From Liquorilactobacillus sicerae (lineage in GTDB: Bacteria > Bacillota > Bacilli > Lactobacillales > Lactobacillaceae): a stretch of 64,000 bases of DNA. Of the stretch, positions 53,677 to 62,173 are shown piece by piece. Every line of letters starts with the position of its first letter. Position 1 is the first letter of the stretch. The translations under genes were made by a program, and so were the position numbers. The stretch lies in NCBI RefSeq assembly GCF_029916425.1, contig NZ_JAHAVQ010000010.1:26319-90318 (forward strand), written 5' to 3'. The notes below the pieces were generated by a model. The model searched no databases. It saw nothing but the letters and a program-made list of their open reading frames with translations, and was not told the DNA's origin.

Positions 53677-53993
53677 TTGACAAAAATGAACTTAAAATGT
53701 TGTTAAATTTAAATGAGAACGAAAAACGCAATGAAAAGAAACGATAAGCTGGAACTAAAGTTAGCGAGTCTGGTCAGGTGAAAGCAGATATTTAAGCCTT
53801 GCTTAGTCAATCATCTTTGAGCGCTGTGATCAAAGTAAGTTTTTACTTATCAGTAAATTACAGTGGTGGCATCCATTAACATGCTGACGGATCAAAAGGT
53901 CCGAATAAGGTTCACAGTTATTTGGTGGATAAAAAAAGGTGGTACCACGCAGCAGCGTCCTTTAAACAGGAAATTTGTTTAAGGACGCTGTTT
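53677..53993 (+). promoter_or_regulatory. T-box riboswitch 2, upstream of the 54044 gene
   Basis: TTGACA at 53677-53682 marks a promoter (its -10 is unclear). The leader has GCGAGTCTGGTCAGGTG in Stem I, the T-box sequence AAAGGTGGTACCACGC (53936-53950) and a terminator (53953-53990, then TTTTATTTTT). In the specifier region, AGTCAATCA sits between GCTT and TCTTT; ATC followed by A would specify isoleucine. This reading is by eye and AAT is also possible. Confidence 0.9.
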
Positions 53994-54043
53994 TATTTTT
54001 ATTACGTGATTTTGTTTTCAAAAAATCATAGGGGGAATTTATT

Positions 54044-55009
54044 ATGAAGTTTACAGTTGTTGGTGCCGGTGCTATGGGTTATCGTTACGGTGTTTTGTTA
54101 CAAGATGCAGGTAATGAAGTTGAATTTGTTGATACCTGGAAACCAAATGTTGAAAAAGTCCGTCAACAAGGTGGCGTATTTGTTTCACGCGATCATCAAA
54201 ATCGCCATCTAGTCCCAGTTAAATTATTTTATCCTGAAGAATATCAAGGCAATCCTGATGTTTGGATCTTCTTTACCAAGCAAATGCAACTAGCCGATTT
54301 CTTGAAACGTACCGCCCACTGTTTCAATGACCAGCAATATGCCCTAACTTGTATGAATGGCATGGGACACGTGGAAAAATTGCTCAAGTACTTTAAACCA
54401 GCTAAGCTCTTGGCAGGAACTGCTTTAGTTGCAACTGTTTTAAATGGACCTGGTGACGTTGACTTCATCGGTGCTCGCGGTGCTGGTACGATGAATTTGG
54501 CAAATTATACCGAAAAGCCCGATGAAATGACCCATAAAGTAGTCGCTGAACTTAAAAAAGCTCAATTTAATCCAAACCTAACTACGAACTTTATGGGGAC
54601 CTTAATGGCAAAAGTGGTCTTCAACTCTGTAGTTAATACTTTATGTACTTTATTTGAAATCACGATGGGCGAATTTGCCAGCTATTCAGGTGCTGATGAA
54701 TTAAGCCGTCAGCTGATCAATGAAGCCTATGACGTCTGTGAACGAGCTGGTGTTCAGATGCTCAACACCCGCCAGGCAGAGCTTGATAGTGTTAATTATG
54801 TTTCGAAAGTTGCCAATCCTTTGCATTACCCTTCAATGTATCAAGGTATGTCCCATAACCGACCAACTGAAGTCGATTATATCAATGGCTATTTAGTAAA
54901 GTTGGGGCAGAAATATAATTATTTGGCTACCACCCATGCCTTTTTGACTCATTTGGTCCATTTAGCTGAACATACTCGGCAGCAAAATGCAGCTAAGGCT
55001 CATAAGTAA
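54044..55009 (+). CDS. Ketopantoate-reductase-family protein, paralogue 2 (likely D-2-hydroxyacid dehydrogenase)
   Basis: The 321-residue protein is closely similar along its whole length to the product of 52311-53270: the start reads VVGAGAMGYRYGVLLQDAG and the end HNRPTEVDYINGYLVKLG. It is expected to reduce 2-keto acids with NADPH. AGGGGG precedes the ATG. It has its own T-box and terminator, is transcribed away from its paralogue, and the two flank a 770-base region that contains both T-boxes. The duplication may separate control by different tRNAs. Confidence 0.85.
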   Translation: MKFTVVGAGAMGYRYGVLLQDAGNEVEFVDTWKPNVEKVRQQGGVFVSRDHQNRHLVPVKLFYPEEYQGNPDVWIFFTKQMQLADFLKRTAHCFNDQQYALTCMNGMGHVEKLLKYFKPAKLLAGTALVATVLNGPGDVDFIGARGAGTMNLANYTEKPDEMTHKVVAELKKAQFNPNLTTNFMGTLMAKVVFNSVVNTLCTLFEITMGEFASYSGADELSRQLINEAYDVCERAGVQMLNTRQAELDSVNYVSKVANPLHYPSMYQGMSHNRPTEVDYINGYLVKLGQKYNYLATTHAFLTHLVHLAEHTRQQNAAKAHK

Positions 55010-55022
55010 TCAAGTTTATCCC

Positions 55023-55072
55023 AACAGCTGCTAATGATCTTTTTATTTAAGATCATTAGCAGCTGTTTTTTT
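55023..55072. terminator. Bidirectional terminator, paralogue 2 and azlD
   Basis: AACAGCTGCTAATGATCTT pairs perfectly with AAGATCATTAGCAGCTGTT, followed by a T-run, between converging genes. Confidence 0.9.
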
Positions 55073-55097
55073 GTTAGCAAATTCAATTTACCTGCTT

Positions 55098-55424
55098 TTA
55101 AAATACGATTTGTAAAACTCCGGCTCCAATAACCCCAACGATCACGGTAATTAACAGGTTTTTAGAAATGATAGCTGCCAAAAAGGTTGGGATGCTAGCA
55201 CCAAGGTTTAACCAATTGATTGTCGGCAACTGATTCGGTTGTCGGTTCAATAAACTTTCAATCCAGAGACCAGCCATAATCGCGATCGGTACAAAACTCA
55301 AAAAGTCCAAAACTAATTTTGGCAAATGAAAATGCTGCAAAATTATAAAAGGCGTTACCCGCAAGAACCATGTCACTAAACTGCAGCCTAAAATTGTGAA
55401 TAGCACATATTTCTCTAATGCCAA
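55098..55424 (-). CDS. azlD: AzlD-family branched-chain amino acid transport subunit
   Basis: The 108-residue protein has four hydrophobic segments and is the small subunit of the AzlCD (BrnFE-type) exporter for branched-chain amino acids and related compounds. TRVTPF-like features appear as FLRVTPFIILQHF, and VLDFLSFVPIAIMAGL follows. Start TTG overlaps the last codons of azlC (its GGTGGTG site lies in azlC), so the two are coupled. The ends share a terminator with the convergent gene. Confidence 0.88.
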   Translation of the reverse strand: MALEKYVLFTILGCSLVTWFLRVTPFIILQHFHLPKLVLDFLSFVPIAIMAGLWIESLLNRQPNQLPTINWLNLGASIPTFLAAIISKNLLITVIVGVIGAGVLQIVF

Positions 55425-56119
55425 TGTTTGATCACCACCCCAATTGAACTACCAATAAAAACAGCTAACAGCAAAGCAATATTTGCAGAAAAATAAATCA
55501 AGCAAAAATAAAAACTGATCCCCACAACCAAAATAATTATTAATTGCCGCGTAATCCCCAACAAGCGATCACTGATCAATTGCAAATACATTAAGCCAAT
55601 AAACATAGCAACTAATGCAAAGCTTAAGCCTAGTTGCTCGGGATTTTTGATCAACTGTCCAACTAATGCACCTGTTAAAGTTGCGACGGCCCAAACCAAA
55701 TAAGCCAGCAAATTAGCGGCGTTCAGCCACGAAAAATTTAATTTATGCTCGGTGTAATTAAGCTTGTTCATGCTTAAAGCAAAGGTTTCATCTGTCAGCA
55801 AACTTCCCAGCCATAAATTGCGACTGAGACTTGTTTGACTAAAATACGGTGCGATTGTCAAGCTCATCAATGACATGCGTGAACTGATCAGCAAAGTTGA
55901 AAGCATGATTGACCAAATACTACTGTGGGCTGCAAGCATGCTGATAATCACAAATTGTGCCGACCCAGTATACGTAAATAATGACAGCAGCATTACACTT
56001 AGTAGATCTAAACCACTAGTCCGACCTAAAATTCCAAAGGCAATCGCAATACTAATATATCCGAAAGCTGTCGGCAAAGCATCTTTAACTCCTGATTTGC
56101 CAGTCAATTCACTTGTCAT
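55415..56119 (-). CDS. azlC: AzlC-family branched-chain amino acid exporter
   Basis: The 234-residue membrane protein is the large AzlCD subunit, starting with ALPTAFGYISIAIAFGILG and containing SLFTYTGSAQFVIISML and LLTDETFALSMNKL, family hallmarks. Such exporters relieve excess branched-chain amino acids; this fits the T-box-controlled 2-keto-acid reductases next door. The ATG at 56117-56119 has GAAAGGGATG upstream. A parS-like site lies just before it. Confidence 0.9.
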   Translation of the reverse strand: MTSELTGKSGVKDALPTAFGYISIAIAFGILGRTSGLDLLSVMLLSLFTYTGSAQFVIISMLAAHSSIWSIMLSTLLISSRMSLMSLTIAPYFSQTSLSRNLWLGSLLTDETFALSMNKLNYTEHKLNFSWLNAANLLAYLVWAVATLTGALVGQLIKNPEQLGLSFALVAMFIGLMYLQLISDRLLGITRQLIIILVVGISFYFCLIYFSANIALLLAVFIGSSIGVVIKHWH

Positions 56120-56142
56120 TAAAATCATCCCTTTCACTAAAC

Positions 56143-56158
56143 TGTTTCACGTGAAACC
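56143..56158. other. parS-like centromere site
   Basis: TGTTTCACGTGAAACC matches the bacterial ParB-binding consensus TGTTNCACGTGAAACA at 15 of 16 positions; only the last base differs. It contains the perfect 14-bp palindrome GTTTCACGTGAAAC. It lies between the mmuM stop and the azlC start. ParB/Spo0J loads at such sites, which cluster around the replication origin. Confidence 0.8.
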
Positions 56159-56161
56159 TAG

Positions 56162-57085
56162 TTAGCTATTAGCTACGGCTTGAGCAATAGCTGCTATCTC
56201 ACCTGGAGTCGTCCGACAACAGCCGCCAATGATGCGGGCACCATTTTTTTCCCATTGTGGGGCCAAACTAGAAAATTTTGGTGATAAATGTTTTGACTGC
56301 CACTTTTTAGTTATTGGATCATATTGATCACCATTATTAGGATAGACGATCAAAGGCTTGATTGAACTTTTCTTCAAGGTTTGCAAAGCTGGTGTAATTT
56401 GCAATAAATCAGTACAGTTAACACCTACCGCTTTGATCCGCGGCTGATCGTTCAGCCAGGTTGCTGCTTGCGCCAGCGGGGTACCATCACACAAATGCTG
56501 AGGATCTTTGATACTAAAAGCGACCCAAGCTGTTATGTGGGGAAACTTGGTGGCCAAGAGATCCACCAAAGCTTGGACTTCAGTGAAATTAGGTTGGGTT
56601 TCAAATGCCAACACATCGACTTGAGCAGCAAGCAAAGCTTTGATCCGTAAATAATGAAAAGCTTGATATTCAGCCTTCGTTAACCGATAATCGCCAGTAT
56701 ACTCACTGCCATCTGCTAAATAAGCTCCATAAGGTCCAACGCTTCCAGCTACTAGCGTTTCGTTAGGAACCTTCGCTGAACTTTGAGCTTGACGAGCGCA
56801 GTCGACTGCTTGTTTGATCAGTTGCTGAAACTGTTCCGGGTTTAAACCACGTTTCTTAAAAGCTGCAAAATTAGCTTGATACGTATTGGTCGTAGCAATC
56901 ATTGCCCCTGCTGCAAAATAACTACGGTGCACCTGTGTTATCTTGCCAGGTGCCGTCAGCAAAGCGGTGGCTGACCAAAGATCGTTTGCTGTATCCACAC
57001 CTAACTTCTCTAATTCAGTTGCCATTGCACCATCTGAAACTAAAATTCCCTTTTGTTTTAATAATTGTGTAAATGGTGATTTCAT
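56162..57085 (-). CDS. mmuM: Homocysteine S-methyltransferase MmuM
   Basis: The 307-residue zinc enzyme transfers a methyl group from S-methylmethionine to homocysteine, giving two methionines. The ligands are the Cys in VGVNCTD and the pair in [25 protein letters not shown] is the N-terminal motif. Its ATG overlaps the mmuP stop (ATGA) with GGAG upstream, so the two are coupled. The Met T-box upstream of mmuP controls both. Confidence 0.94.
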   Translation of the reverse strand: MKSPFTQLLKQKGILVSDGAMATELEKLGVDTANDLWSATALLTAPGKITQVHRSYFAAGAMIATTNTYQANFAAFKKRGLNPEQFQQLIKQAVDCARQAQSSAKVPNETLVAGSVGPYGAYLADGSEYTGDYRLTKAEYQAFHYLRIKALLAAQVDVLAFETQPNFTEVQALVDLLATKFPHITAWVAFSIKDPQHLCDGTPLAQAATWLNDQPRIKAVGVNCTDLLQITPALQTLKKSSIKPLIVYPNNGDQYDPITKKWQSKHLSPKFSSLAPQWEKNGARIIGGCCRTTPGEIAAIAQAVANS

Positions 57086-58482
57086 TTTCTTTCTCCTTTC
57101 AGATATGCTTTAAAATGATTAAAATTACTCTTTAAGTAGTAAATAATATAGCAACCTATTACGAATGGAATCATATAAAATAAAGCTGGACGTTGTGTTG
57201 GATCAAATACGATCAAGACACATGAAAGCAAACTAGCAGTAAATGCAACTATTGGTACCAATGGGTAAAGCGGTGTAACAAAAGCTAGATCCTTCACCTT
57301 TTTCCCTGCTTTAAGCCATTGCTTGCGAAAATTTATTTCTGCTAAAGCAATCGCCATCCACACAAAAACAACTGCTAAACCTGAAATTGAAACTAAAACC
57401 AAATAAACAGTTGATGCAGCTACGACACTTGACAACAAGGCAAAAACTCCCCCTAACATACTAGCAATCAATGCAATCAACGGAACACCGTTTTTAGTCA
57501 ATTTAACAAAAATTGGACTAATCATTCCCTCATTTGCTAATGACCAAAGCATCCGAGTCGATGCATATAAACCAGAGTTAGCTGCTGATAAGATAGCAGT
57601 CAAAATTACAAAATTCATTAAGTTACCAGCAAATGGTAGCCCTATACTCTTAAAAACTAAAACAAAGGGGCTCTCAACTACGCCAGCTTTTTTCCATGGA
57701 ATTAATGTTGCCATAACCGCAATACTGCCAATGAAAAAAATAATCAAGCGCCATAAAGTCGTATGAATTGCTTTGGGAATTGTATGTACCGGATCTTTAA
57801 CTTCGCCAGCAGTTACGCCAATCAGCTCAGTCCCCGAAAACGCAAAATTAACTGTCAACATTGTCGTAAAAACTCCCTTGAATCCGGTAGGAAACCAACC
57901 ATTTTGATATAAATTATGAAATAATGGTTCTGGATGATAACCTTTGACTGGCAAAATTCCAAAAATCGCCAAACTCCCAACAACAATAAAAAAAATAATT
58001 GCTAAAACTTTGATGCTAGCAAAGTAAAATTCAGCTTCAGCAAAAAACCTAACTGATAAGGCATTTGAAGTAAAAATAATAACCATAAATAATAAGCTCC
58101 AAAGCCAAGTTGGTGAGTGAGGAAACCAATTTCTCATAATTAATCCGGCAGCTGTAAACTCTGATCCCAAAGCAATTGTCCAAGTAAACCAATATAAAAT
58201 TGCAACAGTAAAACCAGTTCCTGGTCCAATAAATTTTTCAGCATAGACATGAAATGAACCCGTCTGCGGCATTGCCACAGCTAATTCCCCAAGGCAGAGC
58301 ATTACAGTATAGACAATTACAGCACCAATAAAATAAGCAATAATTGTTCCTAGTGGTCCAGCCTGATGAATTGTATATCCTGAACTTAAAAATAAACCAG
58401 TTCCAATCACACCACCTAATGAAATCATTAACAAATGTCGAGACTCCATTTTCCGTTTTAAAGAATTATCCTGTTTAGTCAA
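57082..58482 (-). CDS. mmuP: S-methylmethionine permease MmuP
   Basis: The 466-residue permease of the AAT family has 12 helices and closely follows Escherichia coli MmuP ([57 protein letters not shown]). It supplies the methyl donor for mmuM. The TTG start has GAGGGGTG upstream. It is preceded by a T-box whose specifier reads ATG, so it is induced when methionine is scarce. Confidence 0.93.
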   Translation of the reverse strand: MTKQDNSLKRKMESRHLLMISLGGVIGTGLFLSSGYTIHQAGPLGTIIAYFIGAVIVYTVMLCLGELAVAMPQTGSFHVYAEKFIGPGTGFTVAILYWFTWTIALGSEFTAAGLIMRNWFPHSPTWLWSLLFMVIIFTSNALSVRFFAEAEFYFASIKVLAIIFFIVVGSLAIFGILPVKGYHPEPLFHNLYQNGWFPTGFKGVFTTMLTVNFAFSGTELIGVTAGEVKDPVHTIPKAIHTTLWRLIIFFIGSIAVMATLIPWKKAGVVESPFVLVFKSIGLPFAGNLMNFVILTAILSAANSGLYASTRMLWSLANEGMISPIFVKLTKNGVPLIALIASMLGGVFALLSSVVAASTVYLVLVSISGLAVVFVWMAIALAEINFRKQWLKAGKKVKDLAFVTPLYPLVPIVAFTASLLSCVLIVFDPTQRPALFYMIPFVIGCYIIYYLKSNFNHFKAYLKGERK

Positions 58483-58507
58483 AAAATCACCCCTCTAAAT
58501 TTTAAAA

Positions 58508-58745
58508 AAAAATTCGCCCCAAAATTGGGACGAATTTTTCGTGGTACCACCCGGATTTATCATTGTTGCAAAACAACATGACCTCATTAACTGCTCGGCG
58601 TTAACGGGCCACCCGTTTAAACAGCTTGCACTGTTTAAAGAATTCAAGTTCATCTTCAGCTGAAATAAAGACGTTCTTACACCAACAACGCTCGCTTAGC
58701 TTCAGTGTCCAGCTTACTCTTCTTTTCATAATCATTTATTAATTA
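58508..58745 (-). promoter_or_regulatory. T-box riboswitch 3 (Met) upstream of mmuPM
   Basis: On the minus strand Stem I has AAGAAGAGTAAGCTG and GCGAGC, the specifier loop reads GAAGATGAAC after the CAGCT strand, and the T-box sequence GGGTGGTACCACG (rc 58541-58553) precedes a terminator (58510-58538). AGTA and GAA form the expected S-turn, and ATG lies in the codon place. This identifies tRNA-Met, in agreement with the downstream genes. Confidence 0.93.
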
Positions 58746-58750
58746 AAGAA

Positions 58751-58779
58751 ATGATAAATTAAGAATCCTCAGCTGTCAA
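58751..58779 (-). promoter_or_regulatory. Promoter of the mmuPM T-box leader
   Basis: Minus-strand TTGACA (58774-58779) and TATCAT (58751-58756) are 17 bases apart, giving a sigma-A promoter immediately downstream of the alsS stop. No terminator was seen between alsS and this promoter, so read-through is possible. Confidence 0.85.
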
Positions 58780-58796
58780 CTAATTTTTCTAAATAA

Positions 58797-60461
58797 CTAG
58801 ATCCGCATCGTGGTATTTCCAAGTTTAGCAATCAATTTCATATTTTCTCGATAATCAACTGGGACGGCAATGACATAAACACCCTCCTTAGCTGCTACTG
58901 CTTCTTGCATATACGCCGCAAACTGTCCATCCTGTGTAACTTGGCGGCCGATTGCTCCGAAACTTTCAGCGTATTTAACAAAGTCGGGGTTAGTAAAATC
59001 GACTCCGTTGTGGTGTTGAATCTCCAGATCCATTTTCCATTTGATCAAACCATAAGAATGGTCTTCCCAGATTACAATAATCAAATGCAGATTCTCTCTG
59101 ACAGCCGTTTCAATTTCCTGTGAATTCATCAAAAAACTGCCATCCCCCATTACCGCGACCACAGTTTTATCCGGTCGAGCTAGCTTTGCCCCAATTGCAC
59201 CCGGCAGAGTCCAAGACATGGTTGACAAGCCATTATCAATCAGACAAGTATTCGACAAATACGTCTGATATAGCCGTGCCATCCACATTTTGACTGCACC
59301 AGTATCAACTAAGACAACTGCATCGTCAGGCAATGCCTGGCGTGTTTCATAAACGATCGTTTGGGGCTTAAGCGGTACCTGTTGACTTTGTGCCCCGCTG
59401 ACAAGCTCTTCTTGAATCAACCGCCGGATCTCGGAAGTTTGATGTGAAAAATGAATGTCTTGCAATTTAAGTGCTTGCAGCAAAGCCTGTAAACTAGCTC
59501 GAATATTGGCAATGATATTTAACGTCACTGGATAATGACTATCCACGTCTTGACGAAACATGTTGATATGAATAATTTTTTTATCACGGTTAGGATTGAT
59601 CTTTTGCGGATCAAACTGTTGAATTGAAAAACCAATAGAAATAATCAAATCGGCCTGATCAATCGCAAAATTCTCATAATCCTTGCGCATGAAGCCGACG
59701 ACTCCTAAGGCGTTTTTGTGCCGATCAGAAATAACTCCCTTACTCATAAAGGTCGTTACTACTGGGATCTCTAACAGCTCACTCAACTCTCGGACTTCTT
59801 GCTCAGCATGTTTCCACAAAACACCATCTCCTGCTAAAATAATTGGGTGCTCAGCAGCTGCAATCAATTCAACAGCTTTTTCAATATCGCTGCTAGTTGG
59901 CTGCGTAAATGAAATCGGATCGATTGCTAACGGCTGTAAGTCTGCTGAAACTGAGCGGCTTTCAATATCTTGCGGTAAAGCTAAATACGAAGCACCTGGT
60001 CGATCACGTTTCGCTGTTGAAAAAGCTTTCCGCACCATTTCTGGAACGGCTTTAGGGGTCAAGACCATATCTGCATATTGGGTGATTGGCTTAAACATAC
60101 TAACTAAATCAATCACCTGATGCGATTCCTTATGCAATCGACTTAGCCCGCCTTGAGCACTGATCGCAACCAGCGGCGTTGAATTCGTTTGCGCATCAGC
60201 AACACCAAGCATCAAATTAATGGCTCCCGGCCCAAGAGTAGCTAAACAAACTCCTGGGATCCCCGTTAGGCGTCCGTAAGTACTCGCCATAAAGGATGCT
60301 CCCTGCTCATGACGAGTTAAAACAAAATGGATCTTCTTTGATTGATTTAATTCATCAATCAGATTAATATTTTCTTCTCCAGGAATACCGAAGACGTAAC
60401 GGACATTTTCGTTTTCTAAACATTTAACTAACAATTTTGCTGTCGAGATTTCTTCACTCAC
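58797..60461 (-). CDS. alsS: Catabolic acetolactate synthase AlsS
   Basis: The 554-residue ThDP enzyme condenses two pyruvates to 2-acetolactate, feeding acetoin and diacetyl formation. VFGIPGEENINLIDEL, the catalytic Glu in TRHEQGASFMAST and the ThDP loop MGDGSFLMNSQEIETAV are present, and IKWKMDLE matches AlsS C-terminal motifs. It lacks a small regulatory-subunit gene nearby, as expected for AlsS instead of IlvB. GTG start with AGGAGG nine bases upstream. No alsD is in the window. Confidence 0.9.
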   Translation of the reverse strand: MSEEISTAKLLVKCLENENVRYVFGIPGEENINLIDELNQSKKIHFVLTRHEQGASFMASTYGRLTGIPGVCLATLGPGAINLMLGVADAQTNSTPLVAISAQGGLSRLHKESHQVIDLVSMFKPITQYADMVLTPKAVPEMVRKAFSTAKRDRPGASYLALPQDIESRSVSADLQPLAIDPISFTQPTSSDIEKAVELIAAAEHPIILAGDGVLWKHAEQEVRELSELLEIPVVTTFMSKGVISDRHKNALGVVGFMRKDYENFAIDQADLIISIGFSIQQFDPQKINPNRDKKIIHINMFRQDVDSHYPVTLNIIANIRASLQALLQALKLQDIHFSHQTSEIRRLIQEELVSGAQSQQVPLKPQTIVYETRQALPDDAVVLVDTGAVKMWMARLYQTYLSNTCLIDNGLSTMSWTLPGAIGAKLARPDKTVVAVMGDGSFLMNSQEIETAVRENLHLIIVIWEDHSYGLIKWKMDLEIQHHNGVDFTNPDFVKYAESFGAIGRQVTQDGQFAAYMQEAVAAKEGVYVIAVPVDYRENMKLIAKLGNTTMRI

Positions 60462-60548
60462 TTTTTGGTCCTCCTACCAAGTATTTCGTCCATTTTTCAA
60501 TTCTAGCTTATTTTACACTGAATTTCATGTTATTTTAACTTAATCTGC

Positions 60549-60605
60549 TTGCATTTTTTAAATTAAGCGACTATGATTTAATTAAAATATGAGCATATGT
60601 TCATA
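60549..60605 (+). promoter_or_regulatory. Promoter and ArsR/SmtB-type operator of the CDF exporter
   Basis: TTGCAT (60549-60554) and TATGAT (60572-60577) are 17 bases apart. Just downstream, TATGAGCATATGTTCATA (60588-60605) is an 18-bp near-palindrome with one mismatched base pair, matching the TGAACA-TGTTCA type bound by CzrA/SmtB metal sensors. Metal-induced derepression is inferred; no regulator gene is nearby. Confidence 0.65.
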
Positions 60606-60627
60606 GCATTAAAAAGGAGACTGATTT

Positions 60628-61518
60628 ATGGAGGACAAAAAAACTAATGGACGATTCCTAGCCGTGACTTTATTGAATGCTTTAATTACTGTTTTTGAAT
60701 TTGTTGGCGGAATCCTGTCAGGCAGTTTAGCCTTATTGTCAGATGCCTTTCATAACTTTGGTGATGCTTTATCTGTTATTCTTAGTTACGTGGCTCATCG
60801 AATTGGACAACGTTTGCCTAATAGCTCTAACACTTATGGTTATCGGCGAATTGAAATCTTGACAGCTCTGTTAAACTCAGCCTTATTGATCGGTGTTTCA
60901 CTTTTTTTACTAATTGAAGCGATTCGACGATTTTTTCATCCACAAGTTGTGGCTGGGGGAATTATGTTTTGGGTAGCATTGATCAGTTTCCTGGCAAATT
61001 CTTTAGCAACTTTATTGTTAAATCGTGATGCTAAACATAATTTAAATATTCGGGCAACTTATCTGCACCTTTTAAGCGATGCTTTAGCTTCAATTGGTGT
61101 GATCATTAGTGCGATCTTGATTTTTTTCTTCAGACTCTACCGGATCGACCCATTGATGACAGTAATTGTTTCAATTTATATCGCTTATGAATCTTGGCCG
61201 ATTATTCGCCAGACGCTGAAAATTTTAATGGAAGGATCACCGATTTTAGATTACGACAAAATCAAAGCTGATCTGCTAAGTTTACCCGAAGTTACTGGGG
61301 TTCATCATTTTCACGCTTGGCAAATTGATGAAAATCAAACTGTTGTTTCGCTGCATTTAAATTTAAAAGATATATCGCTCAGTCAAACAGAAAAAATTTA
61401 TGATCAAGTTGAAACTATTTTAAAAAATAAATATCAGATTTCACATGTAACGATCCAAGCTGAATGTAACCGCGGCAAAGATGAAAAATTATTTTTTACG
61501 GAAAAGAATACTAAATAA
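60628..61518 (+). CDS. Cation diffusion facilitator (zinc-type exporter)
   Basis: The 296-residue transporter has six membrane helices with the metal-binding pairs in LLSDAFHNFGDALS and HLLSDALASIG (helices 2 and 5) and a cytoplasmic C-terminal domain with VHHFHAW. These His/Asp sites fit zinc (cadmium, cobalt) export of the CzcD/ZitB group. AAAAAGGAG precedes the ATG. A metal-sensor operator lies in the promoter. Confidence 0.92.
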   Translation: MEDKKTNGRFLAVTLLNALITVFEFVGGILSGSLALLSDAFHNFGDALSVILSYVAHRIGQRLPNSSNTYGYRRIEILTALLNSALLIGVSLFLLIEAIRRFFHPQVVAGGIMFWVALISFLANSLATLLLNRDAKHNLNIRATYLHLLSDALASIGVIISAILIFFFRLYRIDPLMTVIVSIYIAYESWPIIRQTLKILMEGSPILDYDKIKADLLSLPEVTGVHHFHAWQIDENQTVVSLHLNLKDISLSQTEKIYDQVETILKNKYQISHVTIQAECNRGKDEKLFFTEKNTK

Positions 61519-61540
61519 AGTTTAAAATAAATTAACCTAC

Positions 61541-61578
61541 AAAAAAGCAATGAGTCGACTAAGACCCATTGCTTTTTT
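61541..61578. terminator. Bidirectional terminator, CDF and tpx
   Basis: AAAAAAGCAATG pairs with CATTGCTTTTTT around a 14-base loop and serves both converging genes. Confidence 0.85.
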
Positions 61579-61590
61579 GTGGTATTGCAA

Positions 61591-62088
61591 CTATTTAGTT
61601 AAGGCAGTTAATTTTGCTAACGCTTGACTGTAAGCCGGCTCATTAGTCTGTTCAATGATCAATTCACGATAAACGATCTGACCATTTTTATCCAAAATCC
61701 AAATGCTGCGCGAGTCGATTCCTTTAGCTGCAACATATATTCCGAGTTTTTCACCTAATTGATGTCCCTCATCCGAAACTAATTTGATTTTGGTAACATC
61801 AGCAGCCGCACACCAATTTTGCTGTTGTTCTGGTGTATTGGTTGAAATCGTTAAGAAATTAATGCCAGGAAATTGATCAACATTTTGATTGAACTTCTTA
61901 GTTGACAAGCTGCAGACGCGAGTATCAATATCCGGAACCACACTGATCAAAGTAAATTTACCGGAAAGATCAGCCGAACTAAGCGATTGATTATTACTAG
62001 TTTTTAAAGTAAATTCAGGAAACTGTTCACCAACGACCGCAGGCTGCCCGTTAGTTGTCAGTGATTCGCCGTGCATGGAGATTTGCAT
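61591..62088 (-). CDS. tpx: Thiol peroxidase Tpx
   Basis: The 165-residue atypical 2-Cys peroxiredoxin reduces hydrogen peroxide and organic peroxides with thioredoxin. The peroxidatic Cys is in TRVCSLSTKKFN and the resolving Cys in NWCAAADVTKIK, as in the family. The ATG at 62086-62088 has GAGGAG eight bases upstream; an in-frame GTG nine bases before is within that site. Peroxide made by the pyruvate oxidase is a likely substrate. Confidence 0.93.
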   Translation of the reverse strand: MQISMHGESLTTNGQPAVVGEQFPEFTLKTSNNQSLSSADLSGKFTLISVVPDIDTRVCSLSTKKFNQNVDQFPGINFLTISTNTPEQQQNWCAAADVTKIKLVSDEGHQLGEKLGIYVAAKGIDSRSIWILDKNGQIVYRELIIEQTNEPAYSQALAKLTALTK

Positions 62089-62173
62089 TACTACCACTCC
62101 TCATATCAAAGTTTCTTTCTTAAATCAAGATAACGCAATCTACGGTTAAGTTCCACTTAAATGCTTTTAGCAA

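Noticed and set aside
54361..54380. CACGTG in paralogue 2, checked as a parS site
   Set aside because: Flanking bases do not match the parS consensus.
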